Of a DNA stretch of 64,000 nt, positions 25,735-35,119 are shown one piece after another (the stretch's first letter is position 1; each line of letters opens with the position of its first letter). Source of the DNA: JBMOUD01 sp049319665. Its GTDB lineage: Bacteria; Pseudomonadota; Gammaproteobacteria; Enterobacterales; Enterobacteriaceae. The stretch is from contig NZ_JBMOUD010000019.1 of NCBI RefSeq assembly GCF_049319665.1, forward strand, positions 1 through 64,000, read 5' to 3'. Under the pieces are notes generated by a model, which saw nothing but the letters and a program-made list of their open reading frames with translations, was not told the DNA's origin and searched no databases. Position numbers and translations under genes: made by a program.

Positions 25735-27144
25735 CTATTTCTTCCAGCCGCCGCCAAGTGCTTTAAACAGGTTAATGTCCTGATTAAGTTGCCCCAGTTT
25801 GGTGGTGATTAAGGTCTGTTGCGCTGAGTACAGCGAGCGTTGGGCGACAAGTACGGTCAGGTAATTATCTACGCCGCTGGTAAAGCGCAGTTGCGCCAGT
25901 GAGTAATTCCGCTGGTTGGCGTCTTCTTCTTGTTGAATGGACGTCAACTGATCGTTATAGGTCGCTTCACCCGCCAGTCCGTCAGAGACCTCCTGGAATG
26001 CCGTTTGAATGGCTTTCTCGTAGTTGGCGATCTCAATCTTTTTGGTGTCTTTGGCGATGTGCAGATTTGCCAGATTTACGCCACCGTCAAAGATTGGCAC
26101 GCTGATCGACGGAATAAACGACCAGGCGCCGCTGCCACCGTGGAACAGGTCGCTTAGGCTGCTGCTTTCTGTTCCTGCTGTTCCGGTCAGGGTGATCCTT
26201 GGGAAGAAGGCGGCGCGAGCGGCACCGATATCGGCATTGGCCGCTTTTAACGTATGCTCGGCGGCAATAATATCTGGCCGACGTGTCAGCAGGTCTGAAG
26301 GTAATCCCGCCGGTGTGGCTGGGAAGTTCCAGTGTTGATTGAGCGTTGCGTTCGCCAGCAGCCGTGGCGGAATGGTGGTGCCAACCAGTAAGGTGAGAGC
26401 GTCAATATCTTGGCGCACCTGACGCGTATATTGTGCAATATCGGCCTGTGCGCTGCGCACGGTCATTTCCGCTTGTGCTAAATCCTGCGCTGTCGAGATC
26501 CCGCCATCATAGCTGCGTTTAGTCAGATCATAAGAATCCTGTTGGCTTTTCGCGGTATCGACCGCCAGTTTTAGCAGATCGCTATCCGCCGCCAGACTCA
26601 AATATCCTGAAGCAACTTGAGATACCAGACTGATCTGCGTCGCCCGCTGGGTCGCAGCGGTCGCGAGATAGGTTTCTAATCCCTTATCACGCAGGCTACG
26701 CACGCGGCCAAACAAGTCCAGCTCGTAAGACGAAACGCCTAAATTCGCGCTGAACTGGTTGCTGATCGTACCGTTTGGCCCGGCAGAGCCGACGCCTGCC
26801 GGTAAACGTTGAACGCTTTTACTGCCGTTAGCATCCAAGGTTGGGAATAACGCCGCTCGGTCAATCTGGAACGCGGCGCGCGCCGTATCGACGTTTAATG
26901 CCGCGACCCGAAGGTCACGGTTATTTTTCAGTGATAAGGCGATTAACTGCTGCATATCGGGCTGGTTAAAGAATTGGCTCCAACCGATATCTTCTGTTGG
27001 TGAAGTATTGACTCCCTTAGCGGTGTTCCAGTTGCTGGCAACCGGAAGCGCAGGGCGCTGATATTTTGGCTCCATAGTACAGCCCGCTAATACCAATAGG
27101 GTCAGCATAGACACCACTGGCCGGGCAAAGCGCGCTTTATTCAT
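25735..27144 (-). CDS. Outer-membrane efflux lipoprotein (OprM/AdeC/CusC-like)
   Basis: Outer-membrane factor of a tripartite pump, about 469 residues. The signal peptide ends in the lipobox VLAGC, followed by TMEPKYQRPALPV. OEP repeats include SYELDLFGRVRSLRDKGLETYLA and LLTRRPDIIAAEHTLKAANADIGAARAAFFP. The start at 27144 is chosen over 27159 because GAGGAG lies 8 bases upstream. The ATG overlaps the RND stop as ATGAATAA. It is the third gene of the operon and pairs with the AcrB-like pump rather than TolC. Confidence 0.92.
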   Translation of the reverse strand: MNKARFARPVVSMLTLLVLAGCTMEPKYQRPALPVASNWNTAKGVNTSPTEDIGWSQFFNQPDMQQLIALSLKNNRDLRVAALNVDTARAAFQIDRAALFPTLDANGSKSVQRLPAGVGSAGPNGTISNQFSANLGVSSYELDLFGRVRSLRDKGLETYLATAATQRATQISLVSQVASGYLSLAADSDLLKLAVDTAKSQQDSYDLTKRSYDGGISTAQDLAQAEMTVRSAQADIAQYTRQVRQDIDALTLLVGTTIPPRLLANATLNQHWNFPATPAGLPSDLLTRRPDIIAAEHTLKAANADIGAARAAFFPRITLTGTAGTESSSLSDLFHGGSGAWSFIPSISVPIFDGGVNLANLHIAKDTKKIEIANYEKAIQTAFQEVSDGLAGEATYNDQLTSIQQEEDANQRNYSLAQLRFTSGVDNYLTVLVAQRSLYSAQQTLITTKLGQLNQDINLFKALGGGWKK

Positions 27145-30100
27145 GGTGTGACTCCTCAATAGCAGAGTGCGATGTGCCTTGTTGCTTAGGCTTACGAGTA
27201 AATAGGTTAACCACGAATACGTAGAACATCGGCACGAAGAACACGGCCAGGAAGGTGGCGGTGATCATTCCCCCGACGACCGCGGTACCAATCGAGTGTT
27301 GGCTACCGGCACCCGCACCGTTGGAAATCGTTAGCGGGAATACGCCTAAGATAAAGGCCATTGAGGTCATGATAATTGGCCGGATACGTAGCCTAGCCGC
27401 CTGTAGGGCAGCCTCAACCAGAGGTACGCCCTCTTTGTCATGCAAATCTTTGGCAAATTCGACAATCAGGATGGCGTTTTTCGCTGCCAGTCCGACGGTG
27501 GTTAATAGTCCGATTTGGAAATAGACATCGTTATAAAGATTACGCATTAGCACTGCGCCGACCGCCCCTAAAATACCCAGCGGCACGACCAGCATGACGG
27601 AGAACGGTACGGACCAGCTTTCATACAGCGCAGCCAGACACAGGAACACCACAATCGCAGACAGCGCATACAAAGCCGGTGCTTGTGAACCCGATTGCTG
27701 TTCTTCATAAGAGAGCCCGTGCCAGGCGACTTTGTAGCCTTTTGGTAATTTAGCGGCAATCTCTAGCACCGCTTTGCTTGCATCGCCGGAGCTATAGCCG
27801 GGAGCCGGTGCCCCCATAATTTCGACGGCTGAAACCCCATTAAATCGCTCATAGCGTGGGGAACCATAAATCCATTTGCCACTACCAAAGGCTGACCAAG
27901 GCACCATTTGCCCGTTGGTATTGCGGAAGTACCACTGTTTTAGATCTTCTGGCGTCACACGCGACGAGGCGCGGCCTTGGATATAAACCTGTTTAACACG
28001 GTCGTTGTACATAAACTGGTTAACATAGGTCGAGCCCCAGACGGCGGATAACGTGCTGTTGATGGTGTCCATGCTCAAGCCGAGAGACTGCGCTTTCTCA
28101 TCATCAATATTGAGTTTGTACTCCGGTTCATCATCCATGCCGTTCGGGCGTACCGCCATTAAGCGTTTGTCTTGCGACGCCAGTTTGAGGAATTGATTAC
28201 GCGCTGCCATCAACTGTTCATGACCTCTATCCATCGTATCTTCGAGATAGAAGTCAAAACCGGTGGCGTTCCCCAGTTCCATAACGGCAGGAGGCACCAT
28301 CGCGAATATGCGCGCATCTTTGATGGTATTAAAATATTGGGTGCTACGACTGGCTAAGGCGGCGACGGATAAATCCGCCGTTGGGCGATCTTTCCAATCT
28401 TTTAGTTTTACGAAAGCCAGCCCCATATTTTGGCCTCGACCTGCAAAGCTAAAGCCATTAACGGCAAACACCGAACTGACGCTTTTTGACTCTTTCGTCA
28501 GTAAATGATTACGGACTTCGTCTAACACGCGTTGCGTGCGTTCCGCAGAGGCATTAGGAGGTAACGTGGCTTGAACCAACATCAATCCCTGATCTTCATC
28601 AGGCAAGAAAGTCGTGGGAACACGAGTGAACAGGAAACCGGTGGCGACAACCACGACCACATAAATGGTCAGGAATATCCCTCGGCGCGAAATAACGCCT
28701 GCGACACTTTTGGTGTATTTCTCGGTGCCTTTATCAAAGTTGCGGTTAAACCAACCGGCGAAGCCAGTCGATTTTGTGTCGTTTTCACTGTGTCTGATTA
28801 TGGTTGCACATAGCGCAGGTGTGAAAATCAGCGCCATCACTACCGACAATGCCATAGCGGAAACGATAGTTATCGAGAATTGGCGATAGATAATACCGGT
28901 TGAGCCGCCGAAGAAGGCCATCGGAATTAATACCGCGGATAACACCAGCGCAATACCAAACAGTGCGCCCTGTATTTGTCCCATCGATTTTATCGTCGCC
29001 TCTTTTGGCGAGAGTTTCTCCTCATGCATTATCCTCTCGACGTTCTCTACCACCACGATGGCGTCATCCACCAGCAGTCCGATGGCGAGAACCATGGCAA
29101 ACATCGTCAAGGTGTTGATCGAAAAACCAAAGGCGTTGAGGAGGCCGAAGGTACCCAGTAGCACCACCGGTACAACCAGCGCGGTAACCAAGGTGGCACG
29201 CAGGTTTTGCAAGAACAGCAGCATCACGCAGACCACTAATATGATGGCTTCAATCAGTGTCTTGACCACTTCTTCAATCGAGGCGCTGACCACCGGTGAT
29301 GTATCGTATGGATAAACGACTTTAACGCCATCAGGCAGCGAGTCTTGCAAGCTATTAACGGTATCTCGCACGGCTTTAACCGTATCGAGTACGTTAGCGC
29401 CGGTTGCCAGACGTAACGCGATACCGGTAGAGGGTTTGCCGTTCATCGTGGCTGAAATGCTGTAAATCTGCGGCCCTAAACTGACGTTAGAGACATCGCT
29501 CAGGCGTACTTGAGAACCATCAGGATTGACTTTCAGCAGGATATCTTTGAATTGCTGCGTACTGTCGAATCGGCTTTTACCAATAATGGCCGCACTAAAC
29601 TTAGCGCCAGGAATAGTAGGCAAGCCGCCAACAGAACCGGAAGAAACCTGGATATTTTGTGCGTTGATAGCACTCGTGACATCGCTTGGGATCAGTGAAT
29701 ATTTATAGAGCTTGGCCGGATCGAGCCAGATACGCATGGCGTATTCAGATCCTAAAACCACAAAGTCACCGACGCCTTTAGTTCGGGTGATCGGATCTTC
29801 AAGTTTAGAAACTAAGATGTTACCTAAATCAGCGTTACTGATTTTTGGGTTATTGGACGTCAGGCTTACCACTAACATAAAGTTGGCCTGATATTTGGCG
29901 ATACGCATCCCTTGGCTCAGGACTTCAGCCGGAAGTTGTGGTTCAGCCAGAGACACCTTGTTCTGTACTTGCACTTGGGCGATATCGGGATTGGTGCCTT
30001 GATCGAAGGTCACGATGATCGAGGTACTACCATCGTTATTACTTTGCGACTCAATGTAGCGCAGGTTGTCCAAGCCATTGAGCTGCTGCTCGATAACCTG

Positions 30101-30286
30101 CACCACGGTGTTTTGCACGGTTTGTGCAGACGCACCAGGATAGGTGACAGAAATAGAAATGGCCGGTGGCGCAATATTGGGATATTGGTTGATAGGCAAT
30201 TCGACTATCGAAAGTACGCCAGCGATCATGACAACTATCGCGACGACCCAGGCAAATATGGGGCGGTTAATAAAAAAAGTAGACAT
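27137..30286 (-). CDS. HAE1-family RND multidrug efflux pump (AcrB-like)
   Basis: Inner-membrane drug/proton antiporter of 1049 residues, the usual AcrB length. The N-terminus FFINRPIFAWVVAIVVMIAGVLSIVELPINQYPNIAPPAISISV is classic for the family. The proton-relay pair falls at Asp407 and Asp408 in GLLVDDAIVVVENVERIM, the same numbering as in AcrB. The C-terminal half contains GLAAKNAILIVEFAKDL with the relay lysine. It lies 10 bases after the adaptor gene. Likely substrates are amphiphilic drugs and bile-like compounds by family, but specificity is not readable. Confidence 0.93.
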   Translation of the reverse strand: MSTFFINRPIFAWVVAIVVMIAGVLSIVELPINQYPNIAPPAISISVTYPGASAQTVQNTVVQVIEQQLNGLDNLRYIESQSNNDGSTSIIVTFDQGTNPDIAQVQVQNKVSLAEPQLPAEVLSQGMRIAKYQANFMLVVSLTSNNPKISNADLGNILVSKLEDPITRTKGVGDFVVLGSEYAMRIWLDPAKLYKYSLIPSDVTSAINAQNIQVSSGSVGGLPTIPGAKFSAAIIGKSRFDSTQQFKDILLKVNPDGSQVRLSDVSNVSLGPQIYSISATMNGKPSTGIALRLATGANVLDTVKAVRDTVNSLQDSLPDGVKVVYPYDTSPVVSASIEEVVKTLIEAIILVVCVMLLFLQNLRATLVTALVVPVVLLGTFGLLNAFGFSINTLTMFAMVLAIGLLVDDAIVVVENVERIMHEEKLSPKEATIKSMGQIQGALFGIALVLSAVLIPMAFFGGSTGIIYRQFSITIVSAMALSVVMALIFTPALCATIIRHSENDTKSTGFAGWFNRNFDKGTEKYTKSVAGVISRRGIFLTIYVVVVVATGFLFTRVPTTFLPDEDQGLMLVQATLPPNASAERTQRVLDEVRNHLLTKESKSVSSVFAVNGFSFAGRGQNMGLAFVKLKDWKDRPTADLSVAALASRSTQYFNTIKDARIFAMVPPAVMELGNATGFDFYLEDTMDRGHEQLMAARNQFLKLASQDKRLMAVRPNGMDDEPEYKLNIDDEKAQSLGLSMDTINSTLSAVWGSTYVNQFMYNDRVKQVYIQGRASSRVTPEDLKQWYFRNTNGQMVPWSAFGSGKWIYGSPRYERFNGVSAVEIMGAPAPGYSSGDASKAVLEIAAKLPKGYKVAWHGLSYEEQQSGSQAPALYALSAIVVFLCLAALYESWSVPFSVMLVVPLGILGAVGAVLMRNLYNDVYFQIGLLTTVGLAAKNAILIVEFAKDLHDKEGVPLVEAALQAARLRIRPIIMTSMAFILGVFPLTISNGAGAGSQHSIGTAVVGGMITATFLAVFFVPMFYVFVVNLFTRKPKQQGTSHSAIEESHHE

Positions 30287-30296
30287 CTCGCTTCCC

Positions 30297-31436
30297 CTAC
30301 TGCGCAGTTGGATCAGTTGTCGACAAATTTATTGCCGGCCCGGGACTACGTTTTTTTCGTTCGCTGGCATTCACTTTGATGCCGATACGAATGTTTTGTA
30401 GGCCGTCGGTGATCACTTTGTCACCCAGTTGCAGACCCGAGGTGACTTGCCATTTGCCATCGATCATCTGGCCGAGCGAAACGTAGCGCTGGACGACATT
30501 GCTTTTCGCATCTACCAGATCCACATAGGCATCACCTTTGGTATCGTGTTGCACGGCTTCTTGTGGGATTAAAATGCCGTTTTTATCGATGCCTTGTTCT
30601 AGCTTGGCGTGGACAAACATTCCCGGTAGCAGCTCGTCATGTGGATTAGGGAAGGTGGCGCGCAAGGTGACGGAATCCGTCCCTTGATTCACCGTCACTT
30701 CGGAGAATTGCAATTTGCCCGGCAGAGAATATTGCGTGCCATCTTCTAGTGTGAGCGTGACTTTGGCCGAATTAGCCCCTGCCGACTCTAACTGGCCCGA
30801 TGCTAACGCTTTGCGCAGGCGTAATAGATCCACTGACGATTCGCTGACGTCGACATAGATAGGATCGAGTTGATCGATAGTGGTCAGATAATCTGTCTGG
30901 CCGTTTGTCACCAGCGCCCCTTCGGTATACAGCGAACGGCCGGTATGACCAGAAATTGGCGCCAACACTTTGGTGTATTGCAGATTAACGCGTGCTGTTT
31001 CTACATCTGCGGCATCTTCGCGTTCCGCGGCGATGGCATCGTCATAATCCTGTCGACTGACGGCGTGCGCATCAATTAATCCTTGATAACGTTTGGCAGT
31101 CGCGGCCGCACTTTTCCATGTCGCCAATGCCTTGTCGTAGGTCGCCTGATAAGTCGAGGGATCGATTTGGTACATCTGTTGGCCGGCTTTTACTTCAGAG
31201 CCCTCAACATAGTTGCGTTTAAGGATAATCCCACTAACCTGCGGGCGCACTTGCGCGCTACGAACCGCAGTAGTCAAGCCTGGTAGGCTAGTCGTTAGGG
31301 TAATTGGCTGAGAAGCTACAGTAACAACTTCAACGGCGGGGGGGTGAGCGGGGGGGATATTTTCCCCGCTGCCATCGCAAGCCGAAAGAAGTACCACAGT
31401 ACTGACAGAAAGAACCTTCAGGTGCATAGAATCCAC
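30297..31436 (-). CDS. RND efflux periplasmic adaptor (AcrA-like)
   Basis: Periplasmic adaptor of 379 residues. The N-terminus is a lipoprotein signal (VLLSAC near residue 20) followed by DGSGENIPPAHPPAVEVVTVASQP. Lipoyl halves VRPQVSGIILKRNYVEGSEVKAGQQMYQIDP and VLAPISGHTGRSLYTEGALV flank an alpha-hairpin. The C-terminus is basic (ASERKKRSPGP). First gene of the adaptor - pump - channel operon. An ATG two codons downstream is an alternative start. No adjacent TetR-type repressor is present, unlike acrAB. Confidence 0.92.
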   Translation of the reverse strand: MDSMHLKVLSVSTVVLLSACDGSGENIPPAHPPAVEVVTVASQPITLTTSLPGLTTAVRSAQVRPQVSGIILKRNYVEGSEVKAGQQMYQIDPSTYQATYDKALATWKSAAATAKRYQGLIDAHAVSRQDYDDAIAAEREDAADVETARVNLQYTKVLAPISGHTGRSLYTEGALVTNGQTDYLTTIDQLDPIYVDVSESSVDLLRLRKALASGQLESAGANSAKVTLTLEDGTQYSLPGKLQFSEVTVNQGTDSVTLRATFPNPHDELLPGMFVHAKLEQGIDKNGILIPQEAVQHDTKGDAYVDLVDAKSNVVQRYVSLGQMIDGKWQVTSGLQLGDKVITDGLQNIRIGIKVNASERKKRSPGPAINLSTTDPTAQ

Positions 31437-31829
31437 TCTCTAAGTGTGATTGAGAAGTATGACTTTTGTGAGGTCATGATGGGTTTGAGAGCAATCATTC
31501 TCATTGGGAGTTCACACTATACGAGAGCCCGTACATTCCCTCTGTAAGCATTTCGTGAACAGATATCGCCAAATAATTCGTCAATTTTTTTGCTGAAACG
31601 CATGTGGCTTTACTTGGCATTGGGAAAATTTCAGGACGATAAAGCTTGAAGATGCTTATCAAGAGAATAATAACTTGAGGGATTATTTTTGCAGCGAGGC
31701 AGGACTATTTTATGCTGTGGATATATTACTATTTCTAATGTTTTTTGTGGTGTTCAACAAAAATATATTTATACATTTTATCTTTTCCTTACGTTAAATA
31801 CCTCTGTGTATTAAGCAATGGTCGTTACT
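31437..31829. other. Upstream region of the AcrA-like operon
   Basis: AT-rich and without a supported gene. It should carry the promoter for the leftward efflux operon. AATGAGAATGATT (minus strand, about 31493-31505) resembles half of a Fur-type site, but the symmetry is incomplete and I would not call it. Confidence 0.3.
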
Positions 31830-31928
31830 CTGGTATTGAGAACGAGCAGTTCTCACATTTGCACTTGTTGCATCCATGAGCATGGAACGTTCGCAACACT
31901 AGCCCATAGTCCGATATGGGCTTTTTTT
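31830..31928 (+). ncRNA. Candidate small RNA with three stem-loops and intrinsic terminator
   Basis: Stem 1 is GAGAAC (31838-31843) with GTTCTC (31849-31854). Stem 2 combines GTTGC (31867-31871) with GCAAC (31893-31897) around TCCATG/CATGGA. Stem 3 is AGCCCATA (31901-31908) with TATGGGCT (31915-31922) and a seven-T tract. No open frame with a ribosome site precedes the terminator, so a free-standing RNA is likely. The terminator loosely recalls that of RprA, but the 5' part does not match. The 5' end is a guess. Confidence 0.5.
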
Positions 31929-32376
31929 ATTTTTAAAATCATGCCAGATCTCTCTTCTCTTTATACTCGCAATGCAAGTTCACCATGCATGTTGGCTTCA
32001 CAGTTTCACTCTTCAGGCCCCCCGCTTTTGCCAAGAAAAACCGAGCATGTAATTCATAAATTAATTTTATGTATTTGTGCGAGGTTGGTCTGTTCGGTCT
32101 GAGAGAAGATGTTTTGGGGGAGGTATTATTATTTATCTATTTGGCTTACAGCCTAACGCGGTAATGTCGTGGATTATTATCGTTATTTGAAAGCATTGCG
32201 CATGTGCTAGCGGCCAAGACTGACTACGCAGGTGGCTACAAAATTTACTGCTGGGAAATTTCTCAAAATAGCCTGCCAGTATCATGTCTGTTGTGTGCAG
32301 ATAATTATATTTTGAAACGATGTGGGCGACTGTCAGCACACTGCTGAACCCTTTGGTAAATGGCTATGTTCTGTTT
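31929..32376. other. Intergenic stretch with no clear feature
   Basis: The plus-strand frame 31818-32102 and the minus-strand frame 32133-32339 have no convincing ribosome sites or coding character. Nothing else was recognised. Confidence 0.35.
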
Positions 32377-32410
32377 AAAAAGGCGGTGATAGCGAGCGCT
32401 TATCACCGCC
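32377..32410 (-). terminator. Intrinsic terminator, minus strand
   Basis: Perfect 10-bp stem GGCGGTGATA (32382-32391) with TATCACCGCC (32401-32410). On the minus strand it is followed by five T residues. It ends the transcript of the ABC exporter gene. Confidence 0.7.
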
Positions 32411-32440
32411 ATTTACCTACTTTGAATAATTAAATGCAAA

Positions 32441-32475
32441 CGGCCCCTTGGTTATCATTTAACACCAAGGGGCCG
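32441..32475 (-). terminator. Second hairpin behind the ABC exporter gene
   Basis: A 12-bp perfect stem, CGGCCCCTTGGT with ACCAAGGGGCCG, and an 11-base loop. On the minus strand it is followed by TTTGCATTT. It lies 34 bases after the stop codon and probably forms a tandem terminator with the next hairpin. Confidence 0.6.
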
Positions 32476-32508
32476 CCTCAGGATGGGAGCAAAACGCTCG
32501 TCCTATCT

Positions 32509-34248
32509 TTAGCTTTTCAATAATACCGAAGTGGTCATCGTAGATTGGCCGTTTTCTTCAGCGGTAAAACGCCAGCATTGCTCATGGTATTGAGCCACGG
32601 TATTACGGTGTGCGACGCTGACTATCGATGTTTGCGGCAGTTTTTCTAACAGCAGGTTATACATACGATGTTCGGTATCATCGTCGAGTGCGCTGGTTGC
32701 TTCATCAAGGAATAAAATATCCGGTTTGATCAGCAGAGCGCGCGCAAATGCCATGCGTTGTTGCTCACCCGGCGACAGGCGGTGACTCCAGTTGGCATAT
32801 TCATCTAATACCGGCTGTAAATAGCTTAAATGGCACAACGCCAGCACTTCACACAGACGCTCATCGGTATGGCCTAAATCGGCGTTAGGATAGGTCAATG
32901 CATCGCGCAACGAGCCAATAGGAATATAACTACGCTGCGGCAAGAACAGATGGGATTTGTTTGCCGCTAGGGTTATCTCCCCCGAACCGTAAGGCCAAAT
33001 ACCCGCAATGGCGCGCAGTAGCGTTGATTTACCACAGCCGGAAGGTCCGGCAATCAATACGCGTTGTGCAGGATGCAAGGTGGCAGAAACGGATGAAAAC
33101 AGTGTATTGCCATTCGGCAAATTCAGGGTTAGCCCGTTTAATTGCAGATCGTGCGCTTCCGACTCGCCGACGCTAATACCGCGTGGCTGAGCATTGACCT
33201 GATCAATGGCAGCATTAAACCCTGCCAGACGGTTAACGCAGGCTTTCCAACTCGCCAAATCATTAAATGCATTAACAAACCATGACATCGCGCCTTGAAC
33301 TTGTCCAAAGGCGGAAGCTATTTGCATCAACGAACCTAACTGGATAGCGCCGGCGAAATAGCGCGGAGAGGCGACTAAGATCGGGAATATATTAGCGAAC
33401 TGGGCATAGAACGTAGAAGCAACGTTCAAGCGCTTGGTGGTACGCATAATCGACCACCAGTTTGAACGGATCGACTCGAACTTGTTAGTTAACTGCTCGC
33501 GCTCGTTTTTCTCGCCGTGATACAGGGCAATCGCATCGCTATTTTCGCGAATACGAATTAATCCGAAACGGAAGTTTGCTTCAAACCATTCCTGATTGAA
33601 ACTAAGTTTAACCAGCGGTCTGCCGATCCACCAGATGATCAGTGAGCCGATAAAGGCATAAAGCAGCGCAAACCACAGCATATAGCCTGGGATGGTGATG
33701 TGATAAGACGAGAAAACAAACGACAGCGGGCCGCTGACATTCCACAGGATCACCACGAAGGAGAAGAGGGTGACCACGCTAGATAACAAGCCTAATGCCA
33801 GCGATAACGTGCCGGATGTTAAGGCATTCAAGTCATCGGCAATACGTTGGTCGGGGTTATCAACCTGATGTTGATGCTCAGTGTAATAATAGGCGTGATT
33901 GCCTAGCCACTTATCCATATACTCGGCAGTCATCCAACGACGCCAGTGCATTTGCAGCCCTTGAGCGAGATAAATCTTGTAAATAGAGATCACAATAAAT
34001 ATCAGTGCGAGCCAGGTAAAATGGATTAACTGTTGCTTAAATACCGGATAATTTTTGTTTTGCAAGGCATCATAGAACACACGATTCCACTCGTTGAGCA
34101 AAACGCTAATGTAGACAGTGGCCAAGGAGAGAATGACGATAGTGGATAATAATCCCCATGCTCGCCATTTTTCTTGTGAGACCCAATAAGGTTTAATGAG
34201 TTTCCAAACGTCGCGCCATTGCGCAGATTTCCCAGGTTTTTTAGTCAT
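32509..34248 (-). CDS. ABC transporter, fused SbmA/BacA-like membrane domain and ATPase (YddA-like)
   Basis: Half-transporter of 579 residues that would act as a homodimer. The first ~330 residues hold membrane helices of the SbmA/BacA type (VLLNEWNRVFYDALQNKNYPVFKQQL is the family signature). The ATPase half has Walker A GPSGCGKST near residue 400, signature LSPGEQQRMAFARALL, Walker B ILFLDEATSALD and an H-loop histidine in SVAHRN. E. coli YddA and mycobacterial Rv1819c share this layout; known members move cobalamin or peptides, but the substrate here is open. It is divergent from the secreted-protein gene at 34389 and has two terminators downstream. Confidence 0.9.
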   Translation of the reverse strand: MTKKPGKSAQWRDVWKLIKPYWVSQEKWRAWGLLSTIVILSLATVYISVLLNEWNRVFYDALQNKNYPVFKQQLIHFTWLALIFIVISIYKIYLAQGLQMHWRRWMTAEYMDKWLGNHAYYYTEHQHQVDNPDQRIADDLNALTSGTLSLALGLLSSVVTLFSFVVILWNVSGPLSFVFSSYHITIPGYMLWFALLYAFIGSLIIWWIGRPLVKLSFNQEWFEANFRFGLIRIRENSDAIALYHGEKNEREQLTNKFESIRSNWWSIMRTTKRLNVASTFYAQFANIFPILVASPRYFAGAIQLGSLMQIASAFGQVQGAMSWFVNAFNDLASWKACVNRLAGFNAAIDQVNAQPRGISVGESEAHDLQLNGLTLNLPNGNTLFSSVSATLHPAQRVLIAGPSGCGKSTLLRAIAGIWPYGSGEITLAANKSHLFLPQRSYIPIGSLRDALTYPNADLGHTDERLCEVLALCHLSYLQPVLDEYANWSHRLSPGEQQRMAFARALLIKPDILFLDEATSALDDDTEHRMYNLLLEKLPQTSIVSVAHRNTVAQYHEQCWRFTAEENGQSTMTTSVLLKS

Positions 34249-34388
34249 AGATAGCCGTTTTTAAATGTTATTAACTTTGATTCATCATCCAAGAATGAGT
34301 CACAGTATGTGATAGGGCAATTATGCACATGTAAGGATGTTTGTCTTGCATTGCGATTGGCCAGCGTTGAATTAAGAAGGGTAGTGCC

Positions 34389-35105
34389 ATGAAAGTTTGG
34401 TTGCCAGTGATAGTTGTGATGGGGTGGTTGTGCGGTGCTTCTGCTTATGCCCAGATCGATGAACCTGACATTAAAAGCGATTGCCAGAAAGCCGGTATAT
34501 ACGGCCAGGCTGGCAATGTTGCCTATCAACAGCAAGATTATTTCAAAGCGCGGGATCTGTTTCGTGATCAAGTTGCCTGGAGCGAATTCTGCCACCTGTC
34601 AAAGTCGGTGATTGCGACGGCGTATAACAATATTGCGTTAGCCTATATTCATCAGGGCATGTACCGCAAAGCCAATGCCTGGCTGATGTTGGCACCTGAT
34701 GATAAAAAATCCGAGTTCAACCGCCACCAGATTCAGCAGCAGTTGGATGCCTTGCCTGTTAGCCCTAGTCCGGTCGGTGAGTATTGGCAATATGCCGGAT
34801 TAGGCAGTTGGAATATTGTAGAAGTGAAATCCGTCGGTAAGCAGTTTGAAGTGGAATACAGCGGCTTAAGCATGGGCGTATCGTCACTGTATTACGGCCC
34901 GGCCACCGGTTCATTCTCTGCCATCACCACTATTAAAGATGGTAAAGCGGTCTATCACCAAACCGGCGATATTATTGATGGCGAACAGCATTGCACGGTG
35001 CATATGAGCTTCAGCGGCGATAGCCTGGCGATGCGCACCATCGGTGACTGTGGGTTTGGGCGCAATGTCCGCGCCGAGGGGACTTACATAAGAGTGGAGT
35101 CTTAA
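34389..35105 (+). CDS. Secreted protein with tetratricopeptide-like N-terminal region
   Basis: 238 residues with a clear Sec signal (MKVWLPVIVVMGWLCGASAYA, cleavage before QIDEP). Residues 35-105 are helical and TPR-like (AGNVAYQQQDYFKARDLFRDQVAW; NNIALAYIHQGMYRKANAWLML). The remainder is beta-rich, with several Gly/Ser/Thr stretches and two cysteines near the end that could form a disulfide. A ribosome site (AAGAAGG) precedes the ATG. I do not recognise the family. It stands alone between a divergent ABC exporter gene and the large palindrome that starts about 15 bases after its stop. Confidence 0.75.
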   Translation: MKVWLPVIVVMGWLCGASAYAQIDEPDIKSDCQKAGIYGQAGNVAYQQQDYFKARDLFRDQVAWSEFCHLSKSVIATAYNNIALAYIHQGMYRKANAWLMLAPDDKKSEFNRHQIQQQLDALPVSPSPVGEYWQYAGLGSWNIVEVKSVGKQFEVEYSGLSMGVSSLYYGPATGSFSAITTIKDGKAVYHQTGDIIDGEQHCTVHMSFSGDSLAMRTIGDCGFGRNVRAEGTYIRVES

Positions 35106-35119
35106 GCCAGGCGCGTTTT

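Noticed and set aside
31491..31505. Fur box upstream of the AcrA-like gene
   Set aside because: Only one half-site resembles the consensus; symmetry is incomplete.
31818..32102. 94-codon plus-strand frame in the gap before the ABC exporter
   Set aside because: It runs through the strong terminator at 31901-31928 and has no ribosome site, so it is not a likely gene.
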